A stretch of DNA of 64,000 bases, taken from Haloplanus natans DSM 17983 (GTDB lineage Archaea; Halobacteriota; Halobacteria; Halobacteriales; Haloferacaceae). The translations under genes and the position numbers were made by a program. Of this stretch, positions 1 to 9,184 are shown piece after piece. The DNA is taken from assembly GCF_000427685.1 (NCBI RefSeq), contig NZ_KE386573.1, positions 2,650,938 to 2,714,937 of the forward strand, written 5' to 3'. The notes beneath the pieces were generated by a model that was given only the letters and a program-made list of their open reading frames with translations, was not told the origin of the DNA and ran no database searches. Numbering within the stretch: position 1 is the stretch's first letter; each line of letters opens with the position of its first letter.

Positions 1-1882
1 CCCACAGTCCGATCGTGGATCGAGCCCCTTCCTCGACGGTGACCGACACCGTCTCCGGGGCGTGTTTCTCGAGCCACCCGCCGTGGATGCCCGGCGAGTT
101 GCCGCCGCCGGTCGTCACCACGAACTCCTCCGGGCCGAGGCGGACGACGGTCACGTCCGCCAAGATGTTCCCGCCCTCGTTACAGAGGAGGGAGTAGCGG
201 ACCCGCCCCTCGTCGATGTCCACGTCGTTCGTACAGACGCGCTGGAGGAAATCGGCGGCGCCCACGCCGGAGACGACGATGGAGCTGAACGAGGTCATGT
301 CGAACATCGAGACGTGCTCGCGGGTGTGGAGATGTTCGGCCGCCTCGATTGGCGAGCGGTTGATTCCCTGCCACCCGTCCTGCTCGGGGATGTCGTCCGC
401 GTAACGCTCGACCAGGTCGGCGTTGGACTCGTACCACTGCGGCGACTCCCAGCCGCCGGCCTGGTAGAACTCGGCGCCGAGTTCTTCCTGCTGACCGTAG
501 AAGGGGCTCCGTCGGAGGCCACGGTGGTCGTCGGGTTGCCAGCGCGGTTCGACAATGCTGTACACCTGCCGGTACTGCGTGGCGCCGCGGTCGACGAAGT
601 AGTCCTTCTCGCCGGCGTGGGGTTCGAACCGGTCGACGTGGACCCCGCCGGTCTCGACGGGTCCCGACGGGAGCTTCGGAACGCCCGTCTCCATCCACTC
701 CGCGAGGATCTTGCCGTAGCCGCCGGAGTGGGTCCACCAGATGGCGAGGGCGGTCCACAGACCGTCGACAGCGCTCGTCTCGCCGAGGACGGGCATGCCG
801 TCGGGCGTGAACACGAAGATGCCGTTCTCCGTCGCCTCGAACGCCGCATCCTCGCTGACCGGGAGGAGTTCCTCGAACGCCTGCTTGGGGGATTTGTCAC
901 GGTCGAGGTGGGTCGCGCGCTCCCAGTGTTCGTCGGTGAAGTCACGGACTGACGCCTGCCGGCGCTCGGTGTTCTCGCCCATCGCGTCGGGGTCGACCGT
1001 CAGCGACTCGTGGTTGTACGACCCGAGGCCGATGGCGTCGCCGTGGGTGCGGAAGTACAGCGAGTTGTCCTGGTCGCGGCCGACCGGCCGGGTCGGTCCC
1101 CGACTCATGGCGTCGGCGATGCGGTGATCGCCCGGCACCTCGAAGTCGCCCGTGTCGACGCGGGCCGTCGGCGCCGCGCCCGCCAGTTCCTCGATGGGCT
1201 CCGTCACGGCGTACTGGTGTTCGACGGGCGCGATGGGGAGATCGAGGCCGGCGAGTTGGCCCGTCTTGTACCCCCAGTTGTTCGTCGCGAGGACACACCG
1301 GTCACACTCGATGCGGCCGCGGTCGGTGTCGACGGCCGTCACCTGCCCCCCGCTGACGTCGAAATCGGTGACCGACGTGTGGCCGTAGAAGTCGGCGTCC
1401 GAGTGCTCGATGTACCACTGGAGGGCGGCGATACCGTCGACCCGACCGTCGGTCGGGGAGTAGTATCCGCCCAGAATCTCGTCCTCGTTCACGAGCGGCA
1501 GGTACTCCGTCACCTCCTCGGGCGAGAGGAGTTGCGGATCGGGCAGGCCGTACGCGGTGGCGTGTTCGACTCGTCGCTGGAGGAAGTCCATCCGCTCCTC
1601 GGAGCGGGCGACCTCGATGCCGCCGACCTCGTCGTAGACGCCGGCGTCGGAGAGGAGGCGGCTGGTGTAGTACGCCGTCTTCGTCATGAGTTTCGACGGC
1701 GACGTCTGGAACATGATGCCCGGCGCGTGCGTCGAGGACCCGCCGGTGACCGGGAGGGGCCCCTGATCGACGACGACGATATCCTCCGCGCCGAGCTCCG
1801 AGAGGTGGTAGGCGACGCTACAGCCGACCGCGCCGGCACCGACGACGACCGTCTTCGCCGAGGATGGGAAGTCGCCGCTCAT
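1..1882 (-). CDS. FAD-dependent dimethylglycine/sarcosine dehydrogenase-like protein with GcvT domain (partial)
   Basis: Translation from the ATG at 1882 runs open to the left edge, so the C-terminus is missing (about 627 codons present). The N-terminus has a Rossmann FAD motif GAGAVG (residues 15-20) and SSTHAPG, whose His52 sits where dimethylglycine dehydrogenase family enzymes attach FAD covalently. The oxidoreductase domain is followed by the start of an aminomethyltransferase (GcvT-like) fold. Family enzymes oxidatively remove N-methyl groups and pass the carbon to tetrahydrofolate. The start codon directly abuts the stop of the upstream paralogue, so the two are co-transcribed and probably translationally coupled. 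Substrate is not determinable; dimethylglycine, sarcosine or another N-methyl amine are the natural candidates. Confidence 0.85.
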   Translation of the reverse strand, partial: MSGDFPSSAKTVVVGAGAVGCSVAYHLSELGAEDIVVVDQGPLPVTGGSSTHAPGIMFQTSPSKLMTKTAYYTSRLLSDAGVYDEVGGIEVARSEERMDFLQRRVEHATAYGLPDPQLLSPEEVTEYLPLVNEDEILGGYYSPTDGRVDGIAALQWYIEHSDADFYGHTSVTDFDVSGGQVTAVDTDRGRIECDRCVLATNNWGYKTGQLAGLDLPIAPVEHQYAVTEPIEELAGAAPTARVDTGDFEVPGDHRIADAMSRGPTRPVGRDQDNSLYFRTHGDAIGLGSYNHESLTVDPDAMGENTERRQASVRDFTDEHWERATHLDRDKSPKQAFEELLPVSEDAAFEATENGIFVFTPDGMPVLGETSAVDGLWTALAIWWTHSGGYGKILAEWMETGVPKLPSGPVETGGVHVDRFEPHAGEKDYFVDRGATQYRQVYSIVEPRWQPDDHRGLRRSPFYGQQEELGAEFYQAGGWESPQWYESNADLVERYADDIPEQDGWQGINRSPIEAAEHLHTREHVSMFDMTSFSSIVVSGVGAADFLQRVCTNDVDIDEGRVRYSLLCNEGGNILADVTVVRLGPEEFVVTTGGGNSPGIHGGWLEKHAPETVSVTVEEGARSTIGLW

Positions 1883-4459
1883 CTAGATCAGCGGCTCCTC
1901 GCGGACGGTCGCGGCGTATTTCTCGCCCTCGTAGAGGATCTCCACGTCGGTGCCTGGCTCCGCGAACTCCGGTGGAAGATAGGTGTAGGCGACGCAGGCA
2001 CCGACGGAGTAGCCGTACTCGGCGGAGTGGACGTAGCCGAGCGCCTCGTCAGTGTCGGGGTCGAGCACCGGGCGGTCGTCGAGAATCGCCGCCTCGGAGT
2101 CGTCGAGGGTGAGGGCGGCGACTTCGTGACGGACGTTGTCGCCGTTGGCAGCGGCCGCGACGGCTTCCTTGCCGACGAAGTCGGTGTCGAGATCGACCGC
2201 GAAGCCGAGGCCGGCCTCGTAAGGGTTGTGTTCGGTGTGGAGGTCCTCACCCCACAGCCGGAAGCCCTTCTCGATGCGCAGGGAGTCGAGCGCACCGTTG
2301 CCGTAGGGACGGATGTCGTACTCCTCGCCCGCGTCCAAGACGTGCTCCCAGAGTTGCTCGCCGTACTCGGAGGGCGTGTAGAGCTCCCAGCCGAGTTCGC
2401 CCGCGTAGGAGACCCGCAGGGCGGTGACGGGGACGTTTTTGATGTAGAACTGCTGGCTCGTGAAGAAGGGGAAGGCGTCGTCCGAGAGGTCGGCGTCGGC
2501 GATTTTCGACAGAACCGCCCGCGCGTCGGGGCCGGTACAGACCATCGCGGCGAGACTTGAGGTCACGTCGTTGACGACGACGCCCTCGGGCGCTTGTTCG
2601 CGCACCCACGCGACGTGATTGTTACCGACCTCACGGCCCGTCGTGAGCAGGAGATAGCGGTCGTCGCCGGTGCGGGTCACGGTGATGTCGGCGCGAACGC
2701 CACCCGCCTCGTTGCACATCAGGGTGTACCGAACCTGTCCCTCGTCGAGGTCCATGTCGTTCGTACAGAGGTGCTGGACGAATTCGCCGGCGTCGGGCCC
2801 GACGACTTCCATCTTGTTGAACGCGGTCATGTCGTGGAGACCGACGTGCTCGCGGACGTGGATGTGTTCGGCGCCCTCGATTGGTGACCAGTAAACGCCC
2901 TCCCACCCGTTGCGGTCGGGGATCCGATCGCCGTACCGCTCTACCAGATCCGCGTTCGACTCGAACCACTGGGGCTCCTCCCAGCCGGCGGAGGCCCAGA
3001 GCTCCGCATCGTACTCCTCGTGGGAGTGGTACATCGGTGTCCGGCGGATGTCGCGCTGTTTGCCCTCCCACACCCACTTAGGATGCATGATGTTGTAGAC
3101 GATGCGATACTCCTCGCCGCCGATGTCGCGTGCGAAGTCCCAGCTTCCCTCGTGGTCGTCGAAGCGATTGACGTCACAGTGTGCGAGGTCGATCGGGCCG
3201 TCGGGCAGGCGCGGCACACCGTTCTCCATCCACTCCGCGAGCGCCTTCGCCGCACCGCCGGCGTGGGTGACCCAGATGGCCGCCGCCGTCCACAGTCCGT
3301 CGAGTTCCTGTACCGGCCCCATCACGGGCAGGCCATTGGGCGACTCGGCGAACATGCCGTTGTATTTGAACTCCAGTTCCTTGTCCGCCGTCGCCGGGAG
3401 GAGTTCGTCGGAGGCCCGTCGCGGGGCCTTGTGCGGCCGGTCGGGATGGGTCGGATTCTCCATGTGGTAGTCCGTGAACTCGTGGACCGACCCCTGCTCT
3501 CCCTCGGGGTCGTTGCCACCCAGGTCCTGTGGGTCCGGCACGATTGGCTCGTGGTTGTACGAGCCGATGCCGTAGGCGTCGCCGTGGTTCCGGTAGTACA
3601 TGGCGTTGTCCTGGTCGCGCAGGATCGGACGGTCCGGGCCGACGAGCAGCCGTTTCGCCTTCTCGCCGGAGACGTTCTCGTAGCCCTCGAACAGCGGGTG
3701 GTCGGTGATATCGACCGCGCTGTCGGCCAACTCCTCCAGCGACTCGGTCATCGTGTACTGGTGTTCGACCGGCGTCACGGGCAGGTGGACGCCCAGCTTC
3801 TCACCCAACTGGCGGGCCCAGATGTTCGTCGCGACCACGACTTCGTCACAGTCGATCCGCCCGCGTTCGGTGACGACCGACTCGACGGAGCCGTCCACGA
3901 CTTCGACGTCCTCGGTACGGGTGTGTGGGACGAACGTCGCGCCCCGGTCCATCGCCTCGCGGGCGAGAGCGTCACAGGCGATGACCCCCGACACCTGCCC
4001 GTCGGTCGGCGAGTAGTAGCCGCCGAGGATCTGGCTCTCGTCGACGAGCGGCAGGTGGTCCGTGACCTCTTCGGGCGTGAGCAGCTGTGGGTCAGGAATG
4101 CCCCACGCCGTCGCGTGTTCGACCCGTCGCTGGAGGAAGGCCATCCGCTCCTCGCTTCGGGCGACTTCGATGCCGCCCGTCTCGTTGTACGCCTGCCGAC
4201 CGTCCCGGCCTTCGAGCTCGGAGTACAGCTGTCGGCTGTAGTTCGCGAACTTGGAGAGTTCCTTCGGCTCGGCCGTCTGGAACATGATACCCGGCGCGTG
4301 CGTCGAGGAGCCGCCAGTCGTCGGCATCGGCCCCTGATCGACGACCACTACGTCGTCGCGGCCCAACTCGGTCAGCTGATACGCGAGGTTACACCCGACG
4401 ATGCCCGCGCCGACGATTACGGTGCCGGCGTCGCTGGGTAGCGTGGTTTCTTCACTCAT
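1883..4459 (-). CDS. FAD-dependent dimethylglycine/sarcosine dehydrogenase-like protein with GcvT domain
   Basis: This 858-aa protein has the full architecture of the DMGDH/SarDH family: FAD motif GAGIVG (17-22), SSTHAPG with the likely flavinylated His54, a central FAD oxidoreductase region, then aminomethyltransferase N- and C-terminal domains covering roughly the last 400 residues. I chose the ATG at 4459 because a TATA box (rc of cttatat, about 4484-4490) lies 26-30 nt upstream, giving a leaderless message; the open frame extends to 4783 but that part is proline/arginine-rich and lies in the promoter region. The following gene is a paralogue, so the pair may act on successive N-methyl groups (for example dimethylglycine then sarcosine); that is inference. 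Divergent from the DmdA-like methyltransferase. Confidence 0.88.
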   Translation of the reverse strand: MSEETTLPSDAGTVIVGAGIVGCNLAYQLTELGRDDVVVVDQGPMPTTGGSSTHAPGIMFQTAEPKELSKFANYSRQLYSELEGRDGRQAYNETGGIEVARSEERMAFLQRRVEHATAWGIPDPQLLTPEEVTDHLPLVDESQILGGYYSPTDGQVSGVIACDALAREAMDRGATFVPHTRTEDVEVVDGSVESVVTERGRIDCDEVVVATNIWARQLGEKLGVHLPVTPVEHQYTMTESLEELADSAVDITDHPLFEGYENVSGEKAKRLLVGPDRPILRDQDNAMYYRNHGDAYGIGSYNHEPIVPDPQDLGGNDPEGEQGSVHEFTDYHMENPTHPDRPHKAPRRASDELLPATADKELEFKYNGMFAESPNGLPVMGPVQELDGLWTAAAIWVTHAGGAAKALAEWMENGVPRLPDGPIDLAHCDVNRFDDHEGSWDFARDIGGEEYRIVYNIMHPKWVWEGKQRDIRRTPMYHSHEEYDAELWASAGWEEPQWFESNADLVERYGDRIPDRNGWEGVYWSPIEGAEHIHVREHVGLHDMTAFNKMEVVGPDAGEFVQHLCTNDMDLDEGQVRYTLMCNEAGGVRADITVTRTGDDRYLLLTTGREVGNNHVAWVREQAPEGVVVNDVTSSLAAMVCTGPDARAVLSKIADADLSDDAFPFFTSQQFYIKNVPVTALRVSYAGELGWELYTPSEYGEQLWEHVLDAGEEYDIRPYGNGALDSLRIEKGFRLWGEDLHTEHNPYEAGLGFAVDLDTDFVGKEAVAAAANGDNVRHEVAALTLDDSEAAILDDRPVLDPDTDEALGYVHSAEYGYSVGACVAYTYLPPEFAEPGTDVEILYEGEKYAATVREEPLI

Positions 4460-4481
4460 ACCGAAACACTGCGTCCGGTGC

Positions 4482-4522
4482 GTCTTATATTCACACCTCC
4501 GCGACGACACCCGTTTATATAC
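4482..4522 (-). promoter_or_regulatory. TATA boxes of the dehydrogenase operon
   Basis: Two TATA-like stretches (cttatat at 4484-4490 and gtttatata at 4513-4521) lie upstream of the dehydrogenase start on the minus strand. The proximal one is at the leaderless distance from the ATG at 4459. The 214-bp divergent region up to 4674 must also hold the methyltransferase promoter; candidates there are cttatatg (about 4613-4620) and ccttatgc (about 4642-4649). Confidence 0.5.
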
Positions 4523-4673
4523 CAGCATCCACGGGAGACGGACAGCAATTCTTAACGCAGATAGAACTGTTAAATTGGGGCGACTGACGAACGGTCCCGT
4601 GCCGGGGGGCCTCTTATATGTACGAGATAGCTGTGGTCCACCCTTATGCGGATAGGGGTCAACGTTTGGATAG

Positions 4674-6059
4674 ATGACGAACAACGAATCCCAGTCGCTC
4701 GATGCACACCCGAACCATCCGGAGATCGACCAGTCCGACCGCGTACTGCCGCGGAATCTGCGACAGACCGGTGATCCGGGCATTCAGATGCTCGTCTCGA
4801 CCCGCGTCCGCAAATCCCCTTTCTTCGATAAGTCGTTCAACGAGGAGGGTGCGTGGCGCTGTACCGTCTACAACCGAATCTACCACCCGCGTGGCCTCGT
4901 CGAGCCGGAAGACGGCGGCGCGATGAAGGAGTACGAGGCGCTGACAGAGAGCGTGACGCTGTGGGACGTGGCCGTCGAGCGTCAGATCCGCGTGAAGGGG
5001 CCGGACGCGGAGGCGCTCACGGACTACGTGATCACGCGGGACGCGACGGAAATCGAGACGATGCGCGGGAAGTACGTCATCCTCTGTAACGAGGACGGCG
5101 GCATCCTCAACGACCCGGTTCTCCTGCGCGTCGAGGACGACGAGTTCTGGTTCTCCATCTCGGACTCGACGCTCATGCAGTGGCTCCAGGGCGTCAACGT
5201 CGGCATGGACTTCGACGTCGAGATCGACGAAATCGACGTGGCACCGATGCAGATTCAGGGGCCGCTCTCGGAGGACGTGATGGTCGAAGTCGTCGGCGAG
5301 GAAGTGAGCGACATTCCGTACTACGGGCTCATGGATGCCGAGATCAACGGCTGTGACGTGCTGGTGAGCCAGACCGGCTTCTCCGGCGAGAAGGGCTTCG
5401 AAGTCTACGTCAAGGACGCGAGCGAGAACGCCGAGGCCGTCTGGGACCCGGTGATGGAGACGGTGAAAGACCACGGCGGCCGACAGATCGCACCCGGTCA
5501 CCACCGCCGGATCGCGGCCGGCATCCTCTCGTGGGGGCAGGACATGGACCACGAGACGTCGCCGTTCCAGGTCAACCTCGGCTACCAGGTCCCCGACGAC
5601 AAGGAGGGTGACTACATCGGCAAGGAAGAGCTCGAACGCCAGAAGGCCCTGATCGAGGACGGCGAGTACCCGTTCAACCTCAAACTCGTGGGCCTGAAGA
5701 TCGCGGGCGAGCCGATCCGCGACTACGCACCGGACTTCTGGCTCATCTCCGATCCGGAGACGGGCAAGGAGTGTGGCTACATGACCTCACCGTGGTGGAA
5801 TCCGGATCTCGAGACGAACGTCGGCCTCGGCTTCGTGCCCGCCGAGAAACTGCAGGCGGAGACGGATGCTCTGCTCAACGACGAAATCTACGAGCATGAC
5901 CTCGACCTCGAGTTCAACGTCCACCTGCCCGACGAGTACTCCGAAGAGGCGGGCGAACCGGCGTACGCGACGGTCTCCGAGGTTCCGTTCAAGGAGTCGG
6001 TCAATCCGAGCGCCCGCGAGCAGGCGAAGCTGAACGCTCGGAAAGAAAGCGAAGAGTAA
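4674..6059 (+). CDS. DmdA/GcvT-family tetrahydrofolate-dependent methyltransferase
   Basis: This 461-aa protein belongs to the aminomethyltransferase (GcvT) superfamily. The segment LWDVAVERQIRV (97-108) closely matches the WDVAAERQV signature I know from DmdA-type dimethylsulfoniopropionate demethylases, and the length is nearer to LigM/DmdA relatives than to GcvT (about 360 aa). Such enzymes move a methyl or methylene group from a small substrate to THF. The MetF-like reductase follows 58 nt downstream on the same strand, which fits an enzyme releasing 5-methyl-THF that MetF then oxidises. The demethylated substrate (S-, O- or N-methyl) cannot be assigned from sequence; DMSP demethylase is only one option. 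Confidence 0.8.
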   Translation: MTNNESQSLDAHPNHPEIDQSDRVLPRNLRQTGDPGIQMLVSTRVRKSPFFDKSFNEEGAWRCTVYNRIYHPRGLVEPEDGGAMKEYEALTESVTLWDVAVERQIRVKGPDAEALTDYVITRDATEIETMRGKYVILCNEDGGILNDPVLLRVEDDEFWFSISDSTLMQWLQGVNVGMDFDVEIDEIDVAPMQIQGPLSEDVMVEVVGEEVSDIPYYGLMDAEINGCDVLVSQTGFSGEKGFEVYVKDASENAEAVWDPVMETVKDHGGRQIAPGHHRRIAAGILSWGQDMDHETSPFQVNLGYQVPDDKEGDYIGKEELERQKALIEDGEYPFNLKLVGLKIAGEPIRDYAPDFWLISDPETGKECGYMTSPWWNPDLETNVGLGFVPAEKLQAETDALLNDEIYEHDLDLEFNVHLPDEYSEEAGEPAYATVSEVPFKESVNPSAREQAKLNARKESEE

Positions 6060-6117
6060 CTCCGGGAACGGAGTTAACCGCCGCCGGACCGTACGAACGA
6101 CGAACGGAACCCACCAC

Positions 6118-6972
6118 ATGTCACTCACCACATCAAAAGGCGTCGAGGGCGAATCGAGCCTGCTCAGCGAGCCACGCTTCGAGTTGATGCCGTTCGACAG
6201 CTTCGAAGGGCAGATGGAACAGCTTCCGGACGGGGCGGCTATCGCCGTCACGGCGTCGCCACAGCTCGGCCTCGATGCGACGGTCGAGTGGTCCGAGAAG
6301 GCCGCCGCGCGCGGCTACGAACCGATCCCACACGTCGCGGCGCGTTACGTCGAGGACCGCGACCACCTCGACGAGGTGGCCGGTCGGCTGCTCGATGCGG
6401 GCATCACCGACATCTTCGTGCCGGGCGGCGACCGCGAGGAACCGGTTGGCGAGTTCGAGTCGGCGTACGAACTCCTCACCGCCCTCGACGACCTCGGTCA
6501 CGAGTTCGACGAGGTGGGCATCACCGGCTACCCCGAGGGCCACGACTTCCTCGACGACCGCACACTCGCCGAAGCGATGGACCGAAAGGCTCCCTACGCC
6601 ACGTACATCACCACCCAGCTCTGTTACGACCCCGCCGCCGTCATCGAGTGGGTCGAGACGATCCGCGACCGCGGAGTCGACCTCCCCGTCGAGGTGGGAA
6701 TTCCGGGCGTGATGAAATACCAGCGCCTCCTGAGCATCTCCCAGAAGGTCGGCGTCGGGGATTCGATCCGGTTCCTGCAGAAGACGAGCGGCATCCTCGG
6801 CTTCGTGCGCCAACTCGTCGGCTCGCGCGGGAAGTACACCCCCGACGCCCTGATCGACGGACTCGCTCCGTACGTCGACGACCCCGAGTACGGCATCCGC
6901 GGAATCCATATCTACACGTTCAACCAGACGGCCGACACCGAGACGTGGCGGCGCGAGCGGCTGAACGGTTGA
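6118..6972 (+). CDS. metF: Methylenetetrahydrofolate reductase (MetF-like)
   Basis: The 284-aa protein fits the MTHFR TIM-barrel family: conserved middle segment with PVEVGIPGVM and the family's C-terminal YTFNQTADTETW motif. Length is typical of the short microbial form without a regulatory domain. It interconverts 5,10-methylene-THF and 5-methyl-THF using flavin. It is in an operon with the DmdA-like methyltransferase, so it may run in the oxidative direction here rather than (or as well as) supplying methionine synthase. The ATG at 6118 is the first in frame after a 58-nt gap. Confidence 0.85.
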   Translation: MSLTTSKGVEGESSLLSEPRFELMPFDSFEGQMEQLPDGAAIAVTASPQLGLDATVEWSEKAAARGYEPIPHVAARYVEDRDHLDEVAGRLLDAGITDIFVPGGDREEPVGEFESAYELLTALDDLGHEFDEVGITGYPEGHDFLDDRTLAEAMDRKAPYATYITTQLCYDPAAVIEWVETIRDRGVDLPVEVGIPGVMKYQRLLSISQKVGVGDSIRFLQKTSGILGFVRQLVGSRGKYTPDALIDGLAPYVDDPEYGIRGIHIYTFNQTADTETWRRERLNG

Positions 6973-7008
6973 CATCCTCCCCGCCCTGAAGCGCGGGGCT
7001 TTCTCCTT
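6971..7008. repeat. Short palindromic relic resembling IS200/IS605 end hairpins
   Basis: Immediately after the metF stop lies a gacatcctccccgcc-type sequence forming a 6-bp stem CCCCGC (6979-6984)/GCGGGG (6993-6998) with an 8-nt loop, followed by a pyrimidine-rich tail. This wording is familiar from subterminal hairpins of IS200/IS605 elements and their orphan relics. No transposase is nearby. It could also serve as the metF transcription terminator. Confidence 0.5.
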
Positions 7009-7109
7009 GCACTTCCGCGAGCCCGGCTATTGCCCCACGGGTTCGAGTCGGTCACGGACCATCCACGTTCGACGGAGCGTCGATAGCTCCGCGTTGCTGT
7101 CGGGCCGAC

Positions 7110-7400
7110 TTATCCGGTGTCGGTCGTCTCGCGAAGCAACACGACGCCGGTACTGCGGACGACGACGACGTAGCCGCCGTAGGTGAACGTGAGACAGCCG
7201 GCGGTTGGGCGGCCGGGGGCGTCCGTCTCCCACAGTGCGTCGAGCGCCGGGACGTTGATCCGGGTTTCGAGAGGGGGGAGGTCGGCGGGCGCGGTGTCGG
7301 TGAGGTCGGCGACGGCGTCGACGAGGGTGTCGCTCAACCGGCCATCGCCGTCGTGGTGGACCCGGTGGATCTCACCCTGATTCGTGGTAGCGGTGCTCAT
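7110..7400 (-). CDS. HalOD1 (haloarchaeal output domain) protein
   Basis: The 96-aa acidic protein fits the HalOD1 family: an N-terminal helix with SDTLVDAVADLTDT, the DLPPLETRINVPALDAL segment (hydrophobic, proline then V-x-x-L-D pattern) and a C-terminal FTYGGYVVVV strand pair. HalOD1 domains occur alone or at the end of haloarchaeal response regulators; molecular function is unknown. It is followed in transcription by non-coding sequence up to the IS605-like hairpin, and lies downstream of the Bat-like regulator on the same strand with a 114-nt gap. Confidence 0.75.
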   Translation of the reverse strand: MSTATTNQGEIHRVHHDGDGRLSDTLVDAVADLTDTAPADLPPLETRINVPALDALWETDAPGRPTAGCLTFTYGGYVVVVRSTGVVLLRETTDTG

Positions 7401-7514
7401 AGGTAGTTCTCGGAAAGAAGCGACCTGACTTCACGGGTGTCTCACCTGCGGCGTTTATTTGACCGGGTTCGTGGAGGAGGGGCTTCCTGACGGGCCTCGA
7501 CGGTGGCGCCCGCG

Positions 7515-8162
7515 CTACGAATCGTCGATCAGCGTCCGTTCGATGAGCCGGGAGGTGCCCCGGCGGATGCGGCCGCCGACCGCGGTGGGGGAGATGCCGA
7601 GCTCCTCGGCGAGTGCCTGGAGCGACGTGCCCCGGGGTTCCTCGAAGTAGCCGGCCTCGTAGGCGGTCACGAGGGTGTCGCGCTGGGCGTCGGTGAGCCC
7701 GATCCGGTCGTCGACGGAGAACTCGTCGAGCGAGTAGATGTGGCCGAGGTCGAACTCGATGTCCTCGCGGTCGCAGTGCTCCCAGAGCGTGCCGAGCGTC
7801 TCGCGGTCGGGGAGTTGCATCCGTACCGACCAGCCACGGGCCGTGCTCTCGGCTTCGAGCATGAGACCGCCCATCTCCGTCGTCGTGGGCGAGATGAGCT
7901 TCGTCCCCGGAGTGTGCCGGAGGCGGTAGATGCGCGTCGTCGACGCCTCGGCGACGAGCATCGACTCCGCGACGGTGTGGTCGCGTTCGAGCGCGGCCTC
8001 GAACATCGGAAACGACTCCGTCTCGACGAGAAAGAAGAACATCCCCGTCTCGGGGTCGGTGGCGGTGTGTGAGACCACCTGCACGTCGGCGTCGGTCGAC
8101 TGGATGGTCGGCGTCAGGGCGAGATCGGGGTGGGAGAGTTCGGCGACGGCGATGAGGCTCAT
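7515..8162 (-). CDS. Bat-like HTH-10 transcriptional regulator
   Basis: The 215-aa protein has the usual two-part layout of haloarchaeal bacterio-opsin-activator-like regulators: an N-terminal ligand-type domain (residues about 1-150) and a C-terminal HTH_10 domain containing LTDAQRDTLVTAYEAGYF and SLQALAEELGISPTAV. The target genes are unknown. It is divergent from the SDR gene and upstream of the HalOD1 gene. Not adjacent to any opsin: the sensory rhodopsin locus is 22 kb away, so no link should be assumed. Confidence 0.85.
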   Translation of the reverse strand: MSLIAVAELSHPDLALTPTIQSTDADVQVVSHTATDPETGMFFFLVETESFPMFEAALERDHTVAESMLVAEASTTRIYRLRHTPGTKLISPTTTEMGGLMLEAESTARGWSVRMQLPDRETLGTLWEHCDREDIEFDLGHIYSLDEFSVDDRIGLTDAQRDTLVTAYEAGYFEEPRGTSLQALAEELGISPTAVGGRIRRGTSRLIERTLIDDS

Positions 8163-8335
8163 CTGTCCCTCCGGGCGCCGGCAGGGGAAGGGCTGGCGGA
8201 CGGTCCGTCCCCGTCGACGGAGTACCCGTTCATGTCCACCCTCGGGAAGCGAACCGACTTTACGCTTTGGGAGTCGGAGCCGAGCGAATTTCCGCCTCCG
8301 GTGACTCTTTCAACGGCGGCGTGGCAGGTCGGGGC

Positions 8336-9124
8336 ATGGATCTCGGACTCGACGGCAACGCAGCACTGGTATCGGCCTCCAGCAGCGGCCTCGGAAAGGC
8401 GTCGGCGGCGGCGCTCGCCGCCGAGGGGGCGAACGTCGTGATCAACGGGCGCGATCCGGACCGCCTCGACGACGCCCTCGCGGACGTACGGGAGGACGCG
8501 ACGGGCGAGGTGATCGCCGTGCAGGGCGACCTCACCGACCCCGACGACGTGACCCATCTGGTCGAGCGGACCGTCGAGGCGTTCGGCGGCCTCGACCACC
8601 TCGTCACGAGCGCCGGCGGGCCGCCGAGTGGCCCCTTCCTCGACACCACCGACGAGGACTGGTACGAGACGTACGACCTGCTGGTGATGAGCGTCGTCCG
8701 GCTGGTCCGCGAGGCGGCGCCCCATCTGCAAGACGGCGGCGGCACCATCGTCAACGTCACCTCCGGGACCGTCAAGGAGGCCATCGACGGCCTGGTCCTT
8801 TCCAATTCGGTGCGGATGAGCGTCGTCGGCCTGGAGAAGACGCTCTCGACCGAACTCGCCCCCGAGGTGCGCGCGAACACGGTGTTGCCGGGCACCCACG
8901 AGACGCCGCGGATCGCGGAACTCGTCGAACAGGGCGTCGAGCGCGGCGACTACCCCGACTACGAGACGGGCGTATCGGAGTGGAGCGCCGGCAACCCGGC
9001 CGAACGGATCGGCCAACCCGAGGAGTTCGGCGACGTGGTCGCCTTCCTCTCGTCCGACCGCGCGAGCTACGTCAACGGGGCGGCCATCCCCGTCGACGGC
9101 GGCGATCACGCCTCGAACCTGTAG
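8336..9124 (+). CDS. SDR-family protein with degenerate active site (BKR-like SDR)
   Basis: The 262-aa protein has a Rossmann N-terminus (SASSSGLGKASA, 13-24), TSAGG (91-95) in place of NNAG, and a C-terminal IPVDGG as in FabG-like SDRs. The usual Tyr-x-x-x-Lys is replaced by Ser156-N-S-V-Arg160, so the classical catalytic pair is missing; Ser143 is kept. Subfamilies of BKR-like SDRs with such replacements are known and their reaction is unclear. I chose ATG 8336; an in-frame extension to 8267 lacks family similarity. Confidence 0.8.
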   Translation: MDLGLDGNAALVSASSSGLGKASAAALAAEGANVVINGRDPDRLDDALADVREDATGEVIAVQGDLTDPDDVTHLVERTVEAFGGLDHLVTSAGGPPSGPFLDTTDEDWYETYDLLVMSVVRLVREAAPHLQDGGGTIVNVTSGTVKEAIDGLVLSNSVRMSVVGLEKTLSTELAPEVRANTVLPGTHETPRIAELVEQGVERGDYPDYETGVSEWSAGNPAERIGQPEEFGDVVAFLSSDRASYVNGAAIPVDGGDHASNL

Positions 9125-9184
9125 TGCCGACGAGTGGTGTCGGGTGGGTTTATGTAACACCCTCCGTTTCTCCCTCCAACTCGC

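Noticed and set aside
3020-4441. 473-codon plus-strand frame inside the dehydrogenase gene
   Set aside because: Composition is that of a complementary-strand shadow and no start signal or family pattern is visible.
6971-7109. Insertion sequence remnant with transposase
   Set aside because: Only a short hairpin is recognisable; neighbouring frames show no transposase residues.
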